A program made the translations under genes and the position numbers. DNA of 64,000 bases from Ligustrum vulgare (lineage: Eukaryota; Streptophyta; Magnoliopsida; Lamiales; Oleaceae). Shown here piece by piece: positions 20,807-33,085 of the stretch (positions are counted from its first letter, which is position 1; each line of letters opens with the position of its first letter). The stretch spans positions 10,726,014 to 10,790,013 of the forward strand of contig OY743169.1 in assembly GCA_963555705.1 (NCBI GenBank), given 5' to 3'. Under the pieces are notes generated by a model, which had not been told where the DNA came from, searched no databases, and saw nothing but the letters and a program-made list of their open reading frames with translations.

Positions 20807-22393
20807 TGTTCGCTCAAAATAGTGTACCGCAAGCGCACGGATCGCGTACAAGTAATAAAGTGGACTTTTTGAGTCCGGGTTGTCGATCCCACGAGGAATG
20901 TATACTCAATTACACTTTAGTTAATTTAATCTTAAAAAATAAAACACACAATTAAAGATGGATTTTTATAAATTCTAAATTAAAGAAAATAATTCTAAAC
21001 CGAATTAAAATAAGGAAAATGAAAGATAAAATAGTTGGGATTCATGATTTCACTTAACTCTCGCTTAAGTAATTTCTCAACACATGCAAATTAATAAATT
21101 ACTCATTTACAATGTTAGACCCGATTTTCCAAGCTTAGCTAATTACCTCTCTCGAGTGAAATCAACCCTAATCAATTGGTCTAACCTACTATATCTCTAT
21201 GTCTATTAAGGCCCAATCAATTGCATTAACTCTTTATGAAAATAGCTCAATGGATCATCTAGGGTTTAAGGTATATCTATATCCTTAACAAGAACCTAGA
21301 GCATTTGTTATTTGATCTAAAATGCATAATATCTCTCGATTATCATACACTTCACAAAACATTTATTTGGTGATCAATCAAACACATGGAATAATCTCAA
21401 CAACAAACACACATGAAATAAGCTCAACATTAATAAACAAACATTAAAATTACTTAAACTAAGTTAAGCTACATCAATCATCCCAACATAAAATAACTAG
21501 CCCATTATATAAATATTGCACAAAAGTTGAGGTTTACAAAAATACATCACAAAATATAGAAATCAAAGATTAAAAATACAAGATAATGAAATAAATCACT
21601 TCCCTTGATTTTTGCTCCAAAATTCCTTCAATAATGTTTTGAATATTCACCTCACTTCTTGCTTCCTTGCTTCAATGGTGCTAGTAACTTGTAAACAAAA
21701 CTAACTACAACTAAATTACAAACTAAATCAAAAACAAAGAAAAGAAAAAGAAAAGAAAAGAAAAGAAAAAGAGAGAAAAAGGGAAGGGGGCTAGGGTTTG
21801 GTGGTTGAATAATGTTCAAGAATTTTGAAACCCTACTAAAAAATGCCCAAAATACCTCTTTTCGCGTAGATCCGCGAAAAATAGCATATGGGCCGAACCG
21901 GGTCGCACCAGATTTTTGCTCCAAATTTTGACCACGCGATCGCGTGGTTGACTTGAAAACTCTCGGGTTGGAATATATGCTTGATTCGCGATCGCTATCT
22001 GATATTAACCACGCGATCGCGTGGTTAGCCGGCAGCCCCATCCTTCCATGATTTGCAATTGGGTCCTCCAGCTTCTGGTCTTCTTCAATTTAGTCCTCGA
22101 ATTTGACTTTTATCACAAATATGCCCTTGAAATATTTGCATCTTTAGTCCTCCAACTTTCTGGGATGTTGCAATTAAGTCCTCGAACTTTTGATTTCTTT
22201 CAATTAGGTCATTGAACATCAAATTTGCTCCTCTTTTAGCTTGATTGCACTCCAATCTTGTACATTTGCTTTCCAATTGAGGTTGTACCTAATTGTACAA
22301 GATAAACACAATATATAAGTAGATATTTGCTCAATTTGTCAATGAAATTGTCTATTTAAAAGCACAATAAGTGTGTAAAATGCACACTTATCA
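20807..22393 (-). repeat. LTR (3' LTR in element orientation)
   Basis: Left-hand copy, 1587 bp, TGTTCGCTC to CACACTTATCA. It contains a GAAAA/GAAAAAG microsatellite near 21735-21775, two GCGATCGC-centred palindromes (21931-21948, 22007-22026) and repeated TTTAGTCCTCGAACTT-like words near 22050-22215. Frames inside it are not genes. Confidence 0.93.
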
Positions 22394-24420
22394 CACCCCC
22401 AAACTTGAGCTTTTGCTCGTCTCGAGCAAAATTACCTACTAGTGCAATCAAGTAACGTGAAATATAGATCAAAAATGTTAGATAACTTGCAAATTACTCA
22501 TGAGTGCAAAATTGTATAATCAATTCAAAAGTATGATTCCAAATAATGCTACCAAAAAGAAGTTTATCTCATCCGATGGTCGATCGGTGTGTGCGTGCAT
22601 AGTCACTTTCAATTGTCAATTAAGTTTCGAGAATATTGATGAGTAAAGAGGTTTCAAATCAAAACTACCCACCATTAGTGGTCAATTCTTTTTCTTTCCC
22701 ACTCGTGACATTCATCCCCCAATAAATATTTTTCTTTCCTCTCCCGGGATGTAATTCTAGAAGGTACTCTCAAATCACTCTTTTCTTTTTCCACTCTAGT
22801 TTGGGTGCGTTTTACCGACAATCTCGACAACCTAGAAATGCGGTGACTCTCCACTAATGTGTGCTTCGACATTCAAGTTTATACTAAGTAATTCAAACCC
22901 ACTATTCATCTAAGAGCCCTTATGCAAGTACAAATGCATGATTTCTAAAACTAACATGATGAATGCTCGTGTCTTCCCCACTCCCTTAAGCTTTCTAATT
23001 GACCCATGTAGCGAGCTTTAGGTCGGTAACTCCCCGATTGTTTTAAGATCAAAGGGTACCAGGTTTCAAAATACCCCTACGGACTTAATAACTCGAGTCA
23101 AAAAGGCTACGAAGTGAGGTAGACTTATTAAGCAAATGCAATAATGAAGTTTTTTTTTTTTTTTTTTTTCAAGTGTGTGTGTGAGTACCCTACTCATTAA
23201 GCTTTCTAATTGACCCATGTAGCGAGCTTTCGGCCGGTGACTCTCAAGTTTCAAACTTAAGGCACCAAGTTTCAAGATACTCCTACGGGCTTAATAACTC
23301 GAGTAAAAAAGGCTTCGAGATAGGGCAATGCAATGCAAAAAATTAAAATGGGCTTAGAAATTTAGCATACGGTCATTACTTAGCTTATACTTGGCGAAAT
23401 ACACTCCACACAAAATTTATTTCCAACATGCATGGACTCACCACACGTCTAGACCATCTCCTTCACCGGGTCGACCACCCCCAAACTTGTCTTACAATAG
23501 GATCAAGAGATTTAGAGTTTTGGGAAACATTTGATAGGTTGATAAAAATTAACAATACAAGCTCACAACCTAATTCTTCTACTCCATTAACCTCTTCACC
23601 CTTCAATAATTCCCAAACTTCACCAACAATCAATCATGACTATTGTGCTCAAGATAAATATGATCTTGCATGGATAAGCATTTTGTAAAAGTAGACACAA
23701 GTAGCATATTGGTCATAAATCATGAATCAATAACAATTTTAAACATCTAAGTAATCCTGACCGGAAAGGCTATCTAACATGTCAATACACAAATAGGAAA
23801 TCACCCCCAAACTTGAAATGCACATTGTCCTCAATGTGTAAAATAAAATCAAAGTAAGAGGAAAGAAGTTACTAGACATCCCAAGAAGTGGTGGGGCACT
23901 CATAAGTAGTTTTGGGCATGTGAACTCTCATTGCAATCACCAACAATCCACCCCCAAACTTGTGTTGAAACCTCCAATCAATTGAATACAAATTTCTCCA
24001 ATGAGGCATTTCATCGAACACCTTGTGAGCATCCTATGAAAACACAAGAAAAGAGTAGTTATTAAGTGGTGCATGACCCAAAAATTTAAATCACATTCAA
24101 CATCTCAATTCTAACTCATAAATCCAATACAATTTGCTCATCCACATCAATATTAAATCACACTTGAAGATAAAATACAATATGCACTAAGTGATTTAAA
24201 AATGAGTTTTAAGCAAATTTTGACTTTGAAAATTTGATATGAGTATATGCTAGAATTGAATGAGAATGCATTAGAGCTATTTCACACTACCCAATTTGAG
24301 GAAAATAAATGTAGAAGATAGAGACTTGGCCAACCAACTTATTTGCAATAAAGTAAATAAAATGCAAGAAAGTAAATAATATGCAAAAATTAAAAATAAA
24401 GCAAGTAAAGGATAGAGAAT
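22394..24420 (-). other. Interior of LTR element, non-coding part
   Basis: It begins with the purine tract beside the left LTR and then has about 2 kb without a convincing coding region. Two similar blocks sharing AGCTTTCTAATTGACCCATG occur near 22990 and 23205, each followed by GGTTTCAAAATAC- or AGTTTCAAGATAC-like sequence. The CCCCCAAACTTG word recurs several times (about 22396, 23468, 23803, 23951). Confidence 0.6.
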
Positions 24421-24481
24421 GGGTTGCCTCCCATTAAGCGCTTATTTTAAAGTCATTAGCTCGACTCTCCGCATAAGCACT

Positions 24482-25249
24482 TCATGGCACTCTAAACATA
24501 GCTTTTGATGCCTTGCTCATTTTGCTCATTTTGACTTTGCTCCACTCTTCATTTGATCTAAACACTTGCACCTTGCCCCTTCCAAAGTCATGAGACTTGC
24601 CTATTCCATCCAATTCAAACTCAACAATGTAGACTTGCTCCTCCTCAAGTGGTTTAATCACAAATTCTATTATTGGACAATCAATGAAGTTGAGAGAATT
24701 TGATTTAATCTCTTCCTCATTAATTGCCACATCTCCAAGTGATTCTTTTGTGATTAAATTATCATTCTCTTCAAGCTCATCTCCATTAGTTGATGTCTCC
24801 TTAGATTGAATGACCGATCCAAAATTTGAATCCATGGGCAACGGCAAGTTTTTCCTATTAATTCCCAAGAGTGGATTATACCCCCACATTTGGAATCCTT
24901 CCCAATACATGGCATCTCCCATAAGCATATCATCTTCATCCAAATTGGCAAACTCATTGTAATACTTTGCAAGTACCTTCTCATTCAATAGTGGAGGACC
25001 ATCTCCCACAAGAGTGATGTCCTCATCCCAATCATCCGGTACACAATCTCCCAAGAGCATGTAACTCACATCCAATGTATCAATTGCTTGTTTTTGGCAT
25101 TTCAAATATTGTCTAAACTTAATAAGCTTTGACGTAATCAAATCATTCCCCGAAAACAAACATTGTCCATTACAATGCATCTTGTAACAAATTTCAAAAC
25201 TTGAATATTCTTCAAGCATGTATTCATCACCCATGTTGAGATTGTTCAA
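24482..25249 (-). CDS. Unrecognised 255-aa protein encoded in the LTR element
   Basis: This is the single long frame of the element, starting about 200 nt inside the 5' LTR in element orientation, where gag would normally begin. The product is acidic (for example GDCVPDDWDEDITLVGDGPP, then ENDNLITKES), starts MNNLNMGDEYMLEEYSSFE and ends SKASKAMFRVP. It has no zinc knuckle, protease DTG/DSG or RT motif, so it is not a recognisable gag. It could be a diverged gag remnant or a captured or family-specific frame. The function is unknown. The intact frame in a young element is notable but may be chance. Confidence 0.45.
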   Translation of the reverse strand: MNNLNMGDEYMLEEYSSFEICYKMHCNGQCLFSGNDLITSKLIKFRQYLKCQKQAIDTLDVSYMLLGDCVPDDWDEDITLVGDGPPLLNEKVLAKYYNEFANLDEDDMLMGDAMYWEGFQMWGYNPLLGINRKNLPLPMDSNFGSVIQSKETSTNGDELEENDNLITKESLGDVAINEEEIKSNSLNFIDCPIIEFVIKPLEEEQVYIVEFELDGIGKSHDFGRGKVQVFRSNEEWSKVKMSKMSKASKAMFRVP

Positions 25250-25452
25250 TGCAATTGCTTTCCTATTTTGCCGATGTTAAAATCAAATATGCATAGAAAG
25301 AAAACCAAACACAAGAAAGATTAGAATTGTGGTGGTTAACCAAAAATAACAAAATGAAACATAAAACAAAAATAATTACAAATTGTTAAAACTAAAATCA
25401 ACTAAAGTAATAATCAAAGTAAAAACATTCCCCGGAAACGGCGCCAAAAACT

Positions 25453-27038
25453 TGTTCGCTCAAAATAGTGTACCGCAAGCACACGGGTCACGTACAAGTA
25501 ATAAAGTGGACTTTTTGAGTCCGGGTTGTCGATCCCACGAGGAATGTATACTCAATTACACTTTAGTTAATTTAATCTTAACAAATAAAACACACAATTA
25601 AAGATGGATTTTTATAAATTCTAAATTAAAGAAAATAATTCTAAACCGAATTAAAATAAGGAAAATGAAAGATAAAATAGTTGGGATTCATGATTTCACT
25701 TAACTCTCGCTTAAGTAATTTCTCAACACATGCAAATTAATAAATTACTCATTTACAATGTTAGACCCGATTTTTCAAGCTTAGCTAATTACCTCTCTCG
25801 AGTGAAATCAACCCTAATCAATTGGTCTAACCTACTATATCTCTATGTCGATTAAGGCCCAATCAATTGCATTAACTCTTTATGAAAATAGCTCAATGGA
25901 TCATCTAGGGTTTAAGGTATATCTCTATCCTTAACAAGAACCTAGAGCATTTGTTATTTGGTCTAAAATGCATAATATCTCTCGATTATCATACACTTCA
26001 CAAAACATATATTTGGTGATCAATCAAACACATGGAATAATCTCAACAACAAACACACATGAAATAAGCTCAACATTAATAAACAAACATTAAAATTACT
26101 TAAACTAAGTTAAGCTACATCAATCATCCCAACATAAAATAACTAGCCCATTATATAAATATTGCACAAAAGTTGAGGTTTACAAAAATACATCACAAAA
26201 TATAGAAATCAAAGATTAAAAATACAAGATAATGAAATAAATCACTTCCCTTGATTTTTGCTCCAAAATTCCTTCAATAATGTTTTGAATATTCACCTCA
26301 CTTCTTGCTTCCTTGCTTCAATGGTGCTAGTAACTTGTAAACAAAACTAACTACAACTAAATTACAAACTAAATCAAAAACAAAGAAAAGAAAAAGAAAA
26401 GAAAAGAAAAGAAAAAGAGAGAAAAAGGGAAGGGGGCTAGGGTTTGGTGGTTGAATAATGTTCAAGAATTTTGAAACCCTACTAAAAAATGCCCAAAATA
26501 CCTCTTTTCGCGTAGATCCGCGAAAAATAGCATATGGGCCGAACCGGGTCGCACCAGATTTTTGCTCCAAATTTTGACCACGCGATCGCGTGGTTGACTT
26601 GAAAACTCTCGGGTTGGAATATATGCTTGATTCGCGATCGCTATCTGATATTAACCACGCGATCGCGTGGTTAGCCGGCAGCCCCATCCTTCCATGATTT
26701 GCAATTGGGTCCTCCAGCTTCTGGTCTTCTTCAATTTAGTCCTCGAATTTGACTTTTATCACAAATATGCCCTTGAAATATTTGCATCTTTAGTCCTCCA
26801 ACTTTCTGGGATGTTGCAATTAAGTCCCCGAACTTTTGATTTCTTTCAATTAGGTCATTGGACATCAAATTTGCTCCTCTTTTAGCTTGATTGCACTCCA
26901 ATCTTGTCCATTTGCTTTCCAATTGTGGTTGTACCTAATTGTACAAGATAAACACACTATATAGTAGATATTTGCTCAATTTGTCAATGAAATTGTCTAT
27001 TTAAAAGCACAATAAGTGTGTAAAATGCACACTTATCA
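25453..27038 (-). repeat. LTR (5' LTR in element orientation)
   Basis: Right-hand copy, 1586 bp, nearly identical to the left LTR. The palindromes recur at 26577-26594 and 26653-26672. It is followed by TSD GGCTC at 27039. Confidence 0.93.
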
Positions 27039-27249
27039 GGCTCGACTCAGATGGACCAATGGACGAGCCCGGGTTGTAGTTCGAAATTTGTAGGTCAGCT
27101 CGGAACCCGCAATGAACGGGCTCTTTTTTTACGCGGGTAGTTACCAAAATCATATGTTGATGGGCCGACCCGACCCGATACGAACCACTTGGAGATAATA
27201 AATGCTAAAATAATAAGTTGGGAACCTACTTATATTTCTACCTCAACTT

Positions 27250-28284
27250 TAAGGATGTCAAATGGGCGGGTTCTGGGGATGCCAATCCCAGTCCCCGCCA
27301 GTCGGATATTTGTCATCCACATCTCCACTTAGACGGGTGCGCGGCGGGGCGGGGATGTCATAATTCCCGTTTATTATATATGTATATATATTTTTTTGTC
27401 CATTAATATTTTTTTATAATGGTTATTTAATGAAATTCCTTTTAGCTTACTCCTCAACTATATCAAAATTTTTACAGGTGCAACATAAAAGTATGACCAA
27501 GCATATTAGTAAAGATATTTATGGTTATCAAATGATGATAATACATAAGAGAACAACGAATTTCTCAAGTTCATATCTATTAACAACTTAAAGAAAATGA
27601 TATAAAAGTTATTATTTCATTTTCTGTGAACATTGATGTTTTCTAATAATACTTAGTTATACAAACTATTTTTTAAAAATATGATTATTTTAAAATTCTC
27701 GTTTAACAGATATAAAGAATAATTCATATTAATAAAAAAACTCATAATAGCTTTTATAGATCAGTACAAGTTTAATTGTGTTAAAAATTATGTTTTGAAA
27801 GAATGAGATGAGACTGAGAGTGAGAGACTAGTATAGAGTTGAAATGTAACAATGTGTTCTGTAACAGAATTATTACAGTTTATAAACCAGTTTATAAACT
27901 ACACAATTTCTCAAATCACTTTTTAACAACACATTTTTTCTCTCTCCACTTTTCAACTACATATCTTACCTCAAAATAGTAAATAAACCAGTTTATAAAC
28001 CGCTACAGTGTTACCAAACGGTCCAAAATTTTGGTTTTGAAACTATATATTTGGGCGTCGGCGATTTAGGACACTTTTAATTTGTTTAATTTTTTTTAAT
28101 TAAACTTATATAGGGGATGATTTTTGGGTGGGTTTGGCGCACGGACGAGGATTTGAAAGCAATCATCATCCTCACTCCATCCCCTGTCGAGTATACTTTT
28201 TCATCCCTATCCCTACCCCATCCCCGTCATTGTAGAGATTCCCTGCCACGTTCGGTTCGGGGATTGGCCCCATTGTTATCCCCA
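27250..28284. mobile_element. Probable non-autonomous hAT element, degenerate
   Basis: It starts TAAGGATGTCAAATGGGCGG and ends GGCCCCATTGTTATCCCCA, an imperfect inverted pair. GC-rich subterminal tracts (GGGGATGCCAATCCC, GCGGGGCGGGGATG at the left; CCATCCCCTG, CATCCCCGTC at the right) surround an AT-rich core, typical of plant hATs. The flanking 8-mers CTCAACTT and CTAAACTG agree at 6 of 8 positions. A MITE-family copy with GTTTATAAAC words (about 27830-28020) is nested inside. Confidence 0.6.
27830..28020. repeat. GTTTATAAAC-family MITE copy
   Basis: Contains CAGTTTATAAACCAGTTTAT, AAATCACTTTTTAACAAC and TTTATAAACCGCTACAGTG, matching the family at 1484, 37029 and 51004. The right end reads CCAAACGG, like the inverted CCGAACGG at 37205. 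Confidence 0.55.
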
Positions 28285-28633
28285 CTAAACTGTAACTATC
28301 CCAATTATATGGCACACCAATAAAAATTACTGAAAGTCCTATAATATTAGGTCAAGAAATGTATTAATTGTCGGGAAATTAACTACTAGAATTGTCAACA
28401 AAAATAAAAAAGAATTGTCAATACAAGTAGCAACACAATTAATATTCCCGTAAACTCCGTGTGATCAAAATAGAAATTCAAACTATTCAAATAAGCCTAT
28501 CCAGTATCCACAAGGAACATAATATCGAAATTATAAATAGTAATGTGATAACAAACAATTATTTAACGTCATAAAACCCTCCAAAAAGAAGTAAGAATTG
28601 ACGGGACAACTATCACCTAAACACTTTGTAGAA

Positions 28634-29594
28634 TTAATATTGACGACCACAATATTTATAATCTAATATCAATAGATGGAACCTAACAACTACAATAATG
28701 AAAATTAACAATAATGCTAAGTTCCTAACCCATCTCACAATGTGGTTCACAATAATTGAGATATCGCGAGAATTTAGTTTACAAAATATCGCGATATTTT
28801 GACATAAAAAATTTACAAACCAGCTAGGTGTTTCACATACGCTATATCTCATCTCATACCCATTCTCTGTACATTTCCCAAAGAAATCCCTCTCACAAAA
28901 AATGACTTGATCTTTGTTATCGAAAACCAGACGGAGCTGGCCTTGAGCGTTCCCGATAACCCACCAGCGGTAGACGACGACGGTTGCCATTGTGTCCGTA
29001 AGCCGGTTTTGGCTCTGCACTTCGAAAAATACTGGAAGAACAGTGCCACTTCATTCGAAATCAGAAATAATGAACTAAGCTTCAGAATTTGAGCTATGAT
29101 GTCAGAGCTTGGTAAGAGAAGTACCTCATTTTTCTTACTCATTTTGGACACCAGCAATATTGTATTTGGAATTTTATTTTCAGACACCAGCAATATTATT
29201 TATCTTAATCAGTTCGGACACTAGCATTATTGTTCAAGAAATTTGGGAAATGTACTGCTAGGCCTGCAATTTTTCAATAATTATTACTTTATATACAAAC
29301 ACTATGAATTTGTAGATGTATAATGAGAATAGAAAAAGGGATTTTATGGATTTGAAAACAGAAATGTATAATTGTGGAAGAAGGCTTTGCCTGCAAGCTT
29401 GGAGTTGGGTATAAATTTTCTCGTTGGACTTGTGGAGGTGGAGTAGGGCCACAGACACACAACCTGAAGCGTGTAATTTTGAAATCTTCAAAATTCTGGG
29501 AATCAATTAATTTCGGGGAAGAATAACTGGAGTGGATAGGTGTTATAAAGATACATGAAATTACTAGATAAAATAAAAAAGAATCAAGAAGCAA
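28634..29594 (-). other. Region of small unrecognised minus-strand frames
   Basis: Frames at 28634-29020 and 28849-29193 (a relatively GC-rich stretch encoding TQWQPSSSTAGGLSGTLKAS in one frame) and 29289-29594 (hydrophobic N-terminus LFYLVISCIFITPI, signal-peptide-like) overlap or abut. None has a motif I recognise. They could be a divergent promoter/5' exon region for the FAR1-related locus or a fragment of an unknown gene. Confidence 0.25.
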
Positions 29595-29926
29595 GGTGCT
29601 GAATATAATATATCTTATTTTTATTCTTACCTCGCTTTGTCGAGGAAAAAAGGGGAATGTAACTTAGCTAGATATTGATTATGTTCAGATAAAAACAATG
29701 AGCAAAAGTGGTGTTATTATTGGTTGGTCCTTATTTTATTATATACACATAAACATAGCAATGTGGATTGTACAAATTCCTTGGATGAATTGGTTGGACC
29801 TAAACTAAATTCACTAATTCCAATGACAAAATGAAAATGGGTTGCAACAAAATCAAGACTTTTTTTGCAGGAATACCTGGTTGATATTTTGAATAAATTG
29901 TCATACTAGTTGTGATCAATGGGCAG

Positions 29927-32250
29927 GAATTCGAGCTCCAAATGTTGAATTGGATGAAGTATGTGAGGATGAAGATATTGTGGAGAATAATTATCTAATT
30001 TCTAGTGATTGGGTAGGATTGAATAATGAAATAACGGAGGAGCCTCCTGAGATTATTACTCCAGAAGTTGGAATGAAGTTCTCTACTTATGAAGAAGCAT
30101 TTGAATTCTATAGGCAGTATGCTATCAAGGTGGGGTTCCCCGTGCATAAAAGAAACTCCAAAAAGGACGTCGATGGGAACTTGACCAATGCCACTTTCGC
30201 TTGCAGCCGAGAAGGGAAAAAGGCTAGTAGAAGCAATTTAATGAAACCTCACCCGACAATGCAAACGGGATATAAGGCGAAGATGACCATTTGCTCCGAT
30301 GTTTCGGGCACGTTTCATATTACAAGAGTTTCTCTTCAACATAATCATAAGACCAGTCCAACAAAATCAAGGTTGTATCGTTTTAATCGCCAACTTAATG
30401 ACCAGGTGAAACGAAAACTTGAAGTAAACGACATAGCTGGAATTGCGATGCACAAGAGTTTCAATTCCTCTGTTGTTGATGCTGGAGGATATGAACAACT
30501 AGCATTCACCGAGAAGGATTGTAGGAATTATATAGATAAGGTTCGGCGATTACGACTCGGAGAAGGTGATGCCATTGCGATACAATCTTACTTTTTGAAA
30601 ATGCAAAAGAATTGCCCTGGTTTCTTCTTCAGCTTAGATGTAGATGATGTTTTTCATTTGAAGAACGTGTTTTGGGTAGATTATAGGTGCAGACTGGAAT
30701 ACAAGGAATTTGGGGATGTTGTTACATTCGACACAACTTATCTGATGAATAGGTATGATATGTCATTCGCTCCATTTGTTGGTGTTAACCATCATGGTCA
30801 TTCTACATTGTTGGGATGTGGTTTGATATCTAGTAAGGAGACGGAGACCTTCGTTTGGCTGTTTAAGACTTGGCTCGAATGTATGGATGGGGTAGCCCCT
30901 GATGGTATCATTACCGATCAAGACAGAGCTATGCAGAAAGCAATTGAAATTGTGTTTCCAAATATGAAGCATAGGTGGTGTTTATGGCACATTTTGAAGA
31001 AATTTCCAGAGAAATTTGGTTATCACCCTCACAAAAAGTCAGTAATGCATGATGTACATGAAGTAGTATATGATTCCCAAATTCCGAATGAGTTCAAAAA
31101 TGGCTGGGGATCGATGCTTAATAAGTATGACTTGCATGAGCACAACTGGTTGTCAGGTTTGTACCAAGAGAGACGACGTTGGGTCCCATGCTATTTGAGA
31201 ACTAGCTTTTGGGCTGGGATGTCAACCACGCAAAGAATCGAGTGGAAAAACAATTCCAATCTGTCTACACAATTGCAAAATTCAAAGAGTTCCAATTAGA
31301 GCTCATGGGGAAGGTCTACTGCGATCTTATGTCCATCGAGGATGGATATGATGGTGTATGATACATCATTCAGGAGGATATCATACTAGAAGATTTTGAA
31401 AAGAGAAAGAACTTCACTGTCATTTTTATAGAAACAACTGTCAAATTGTATGTAGTTGTCACTTGTTCGAATTTAGAGGTATCATTTGTAGACACTCCCT
31501 CTCGGTATTAATTAGAGAAAATGTTAAAGTGCTTCCGGATGGTTATATACTTAGGAGATGGAGACGAGATGTTGTCAGAGCATACACTAGGGTGAAGAGT
31601 AACTATGATTTTTCAGTTAGCACTCTGGCTTAGTTACGATATGACAAAGTCTGTAGAGCATTCGAGAAAATGGCTAACTTGTTAGCGGATGATGAAGATC
31701 GCATCCAGGAGTTGCTTGAGTGGATAGAACGGCCTACAAATGCAATTACTATTGGACAAGACAGCATTCGAATAGCCTCTGACTGCGGAAATGAGGACAA
31801 GACATCGACAAAGTCATTAATAGATCCTATGTTGCGAAAGACAAAGGGCGCTCCTCTGAAGTTGCGGAAAAAAGGTCCACTTGAGACAAAAACTAGGAGA
31901 ACAAAGGTAAAATCTCATTACATTATTATTTGTTCCTAAACTTCAATATGTACACTTTCTAATTTTCACCCATGGATTACTTCAGGGACATCCAAAATCA
32001 AACGTAGGGGAGACATCGACCCAGTTTCTTGATTCACATGTTACATCTTTTGCCCACGTGGTACGTCAACATATTTGTTTTCACTAATTTTTTTCAAATG
32101 TTTCATCAAAATAAATTGACTTCACATTTCAAACATGTACAGGGAGGAGCATCACAACCATGGGGTGGAGAGGTCAACTGGATTACACCTACCTTCGGGA
32201 GTCAAGCTATTATGCCAGCCTATGCACCACAGTGTCAGCTAGATGGATAA
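29927..32250 (+). pseudogene. FAR1/FHY3-related (FRS) gene, disrupted
   Basis: FRS proteins are transcription regulators derived from MULE transposases. From an acceptor at 29926 the frame gives the FAR1 DNA-binding domain (GMKFSTYEEAFEFYRQYA at about residue 35), then the MULE-type core (VVTFDTTYLMNRYDMSFAPF, GIITDQDRAMQKAIE, RWCLWHILKKFP). At about 31240, after MSTTQR, a deletion removes residues and shifts frame. Downstream reading resumes in other frames: QSVYTIAKFKEFQLELMGKV, a stop at 31359-31361, a frame change near 31425, a SWIM motif (CSCHLFEFRGIICRHSL), then TAG at 31631-31633 and LADDEDRIQELLEWIE. A KTKGAPLKLRKKG tail and two short exons (about 31987-32059 and 32142-32250) end at TAA. 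The first 440 codons are open, so a truncated product is possible. The 5' exon and promoter are not defined. Confidence 0.88.
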
Positions 32251-33085
32251 TAGAGTGGATGCTTTTCTGTTATGTAAAATTGATTCAATTCTTTTCACCT
32301 AACTGTGATTGACATGAAGAATCCCTTTTGTGATCCATTTTGTTTGTTGAAGTTGGTTATGTAATATTCATACAACTTTTGTTGAATTTTATTATGTAAG
32401 ATATTAGGTGCTACTTGGTTCAATATAGTAGAATTGATGAAAGTAGGTGCTTCTTTGATGAAATTACTATTATATACTAGAGAAAAGTTGTGAAATAGTC
32501 AAGTTATACCAATATCTTCTAGATACATTTTGCCTTGTATGCCAAAAAAAGTTGGACAGGAAAACAATTTTTTGCCCTTTTCCTCTCCAGGTTCAGTTTC
32601 GAAAGCCCTAAGTGTTGGAATATTTGTCTATACTCTGAATGGTGTTTTAAACATTTACTAAAGGCTATAATTTTGATTATCTTTAGAAATTTCACAGGTT
32701 TAGGCTTTATTCTGCAACCTACAAAAAAATTGATTATTTTTGACAAATACAGTAGAAAGAGTCAGAATCTTTCTGGGCGAAGGATTTGCTTAGCAATTTA
32801 GCTTCATCCAATTTTGAAAATGATTGAAATTTTAGGCACACAGTAAAGGTTAGACAACTATTAGTCACAAATATATCCCTTTTAACTTTCAAAAGGACTT
32901 ACAACTCTCAACCTGCCAAAATAATCCACTTAGGTACCAATCTTGAAACTTGCAACTATAAATAGAATTCAGCAGACTTGGGTCTAAAGGCTAGAAGAAC
33001 CACATATTAATTACACTTTCTAAAACCAATACACAAAAACTACACAACATTAGTAGCTAAAATTATAAATAAAAGCATCCATTAG
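32251..33085. other. Intergenic, no gene seen
   Basis: AT-rich spacer between the convergent FRS relic and the GRF gene. It contains only short frames without motifs. Confidence 0.55.

Larger units (their letters stand above)
20802..27043 (-). mobile_element. Complete non-autonomous LTR retrotransposon with TSD GGCTC
   Basis: Two long terminal repeats (20807-22393 and 25453-27038) start TG and end CA. The outermost flanks are the perfect 5-bp duplication GGCTC at 20802-20806 and 27039-27043. Read on the minus strand, the inner edge of the right LTR is followed by TTTTTGGCGCCGTTTCCGGG, a primer-binding-site-like sequence seen in plant Ty3/gypsy (Tat/Ogre-type) families. A purine tract (CTCAAGTTTGGGGGTG) abuts the left LTR. 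The 3.06-kb interior has no gag, protease, RT or integrase, only one 255-codon frame. By eye the LTRs differ at about 14 substitutions and one indel in 1587 bp (about 0.9%), so the insertion is recent. Confidence 0.93.

Noticed and set aside
20807..22393. 129-, 64- and 63-codon frames in the region
   Set aside because: They recur identically at 26298-26922 because both copies lie in the LTRs; low-complexity composition, no motif.
29289..29594. Secreted peptide precursor on the minus strand
   Set aside because: The N-terminus is hydrophobic, but there is no conserved peptide motif, no clear processing site and AT-rich composition; reported only as an unrecognised frame.
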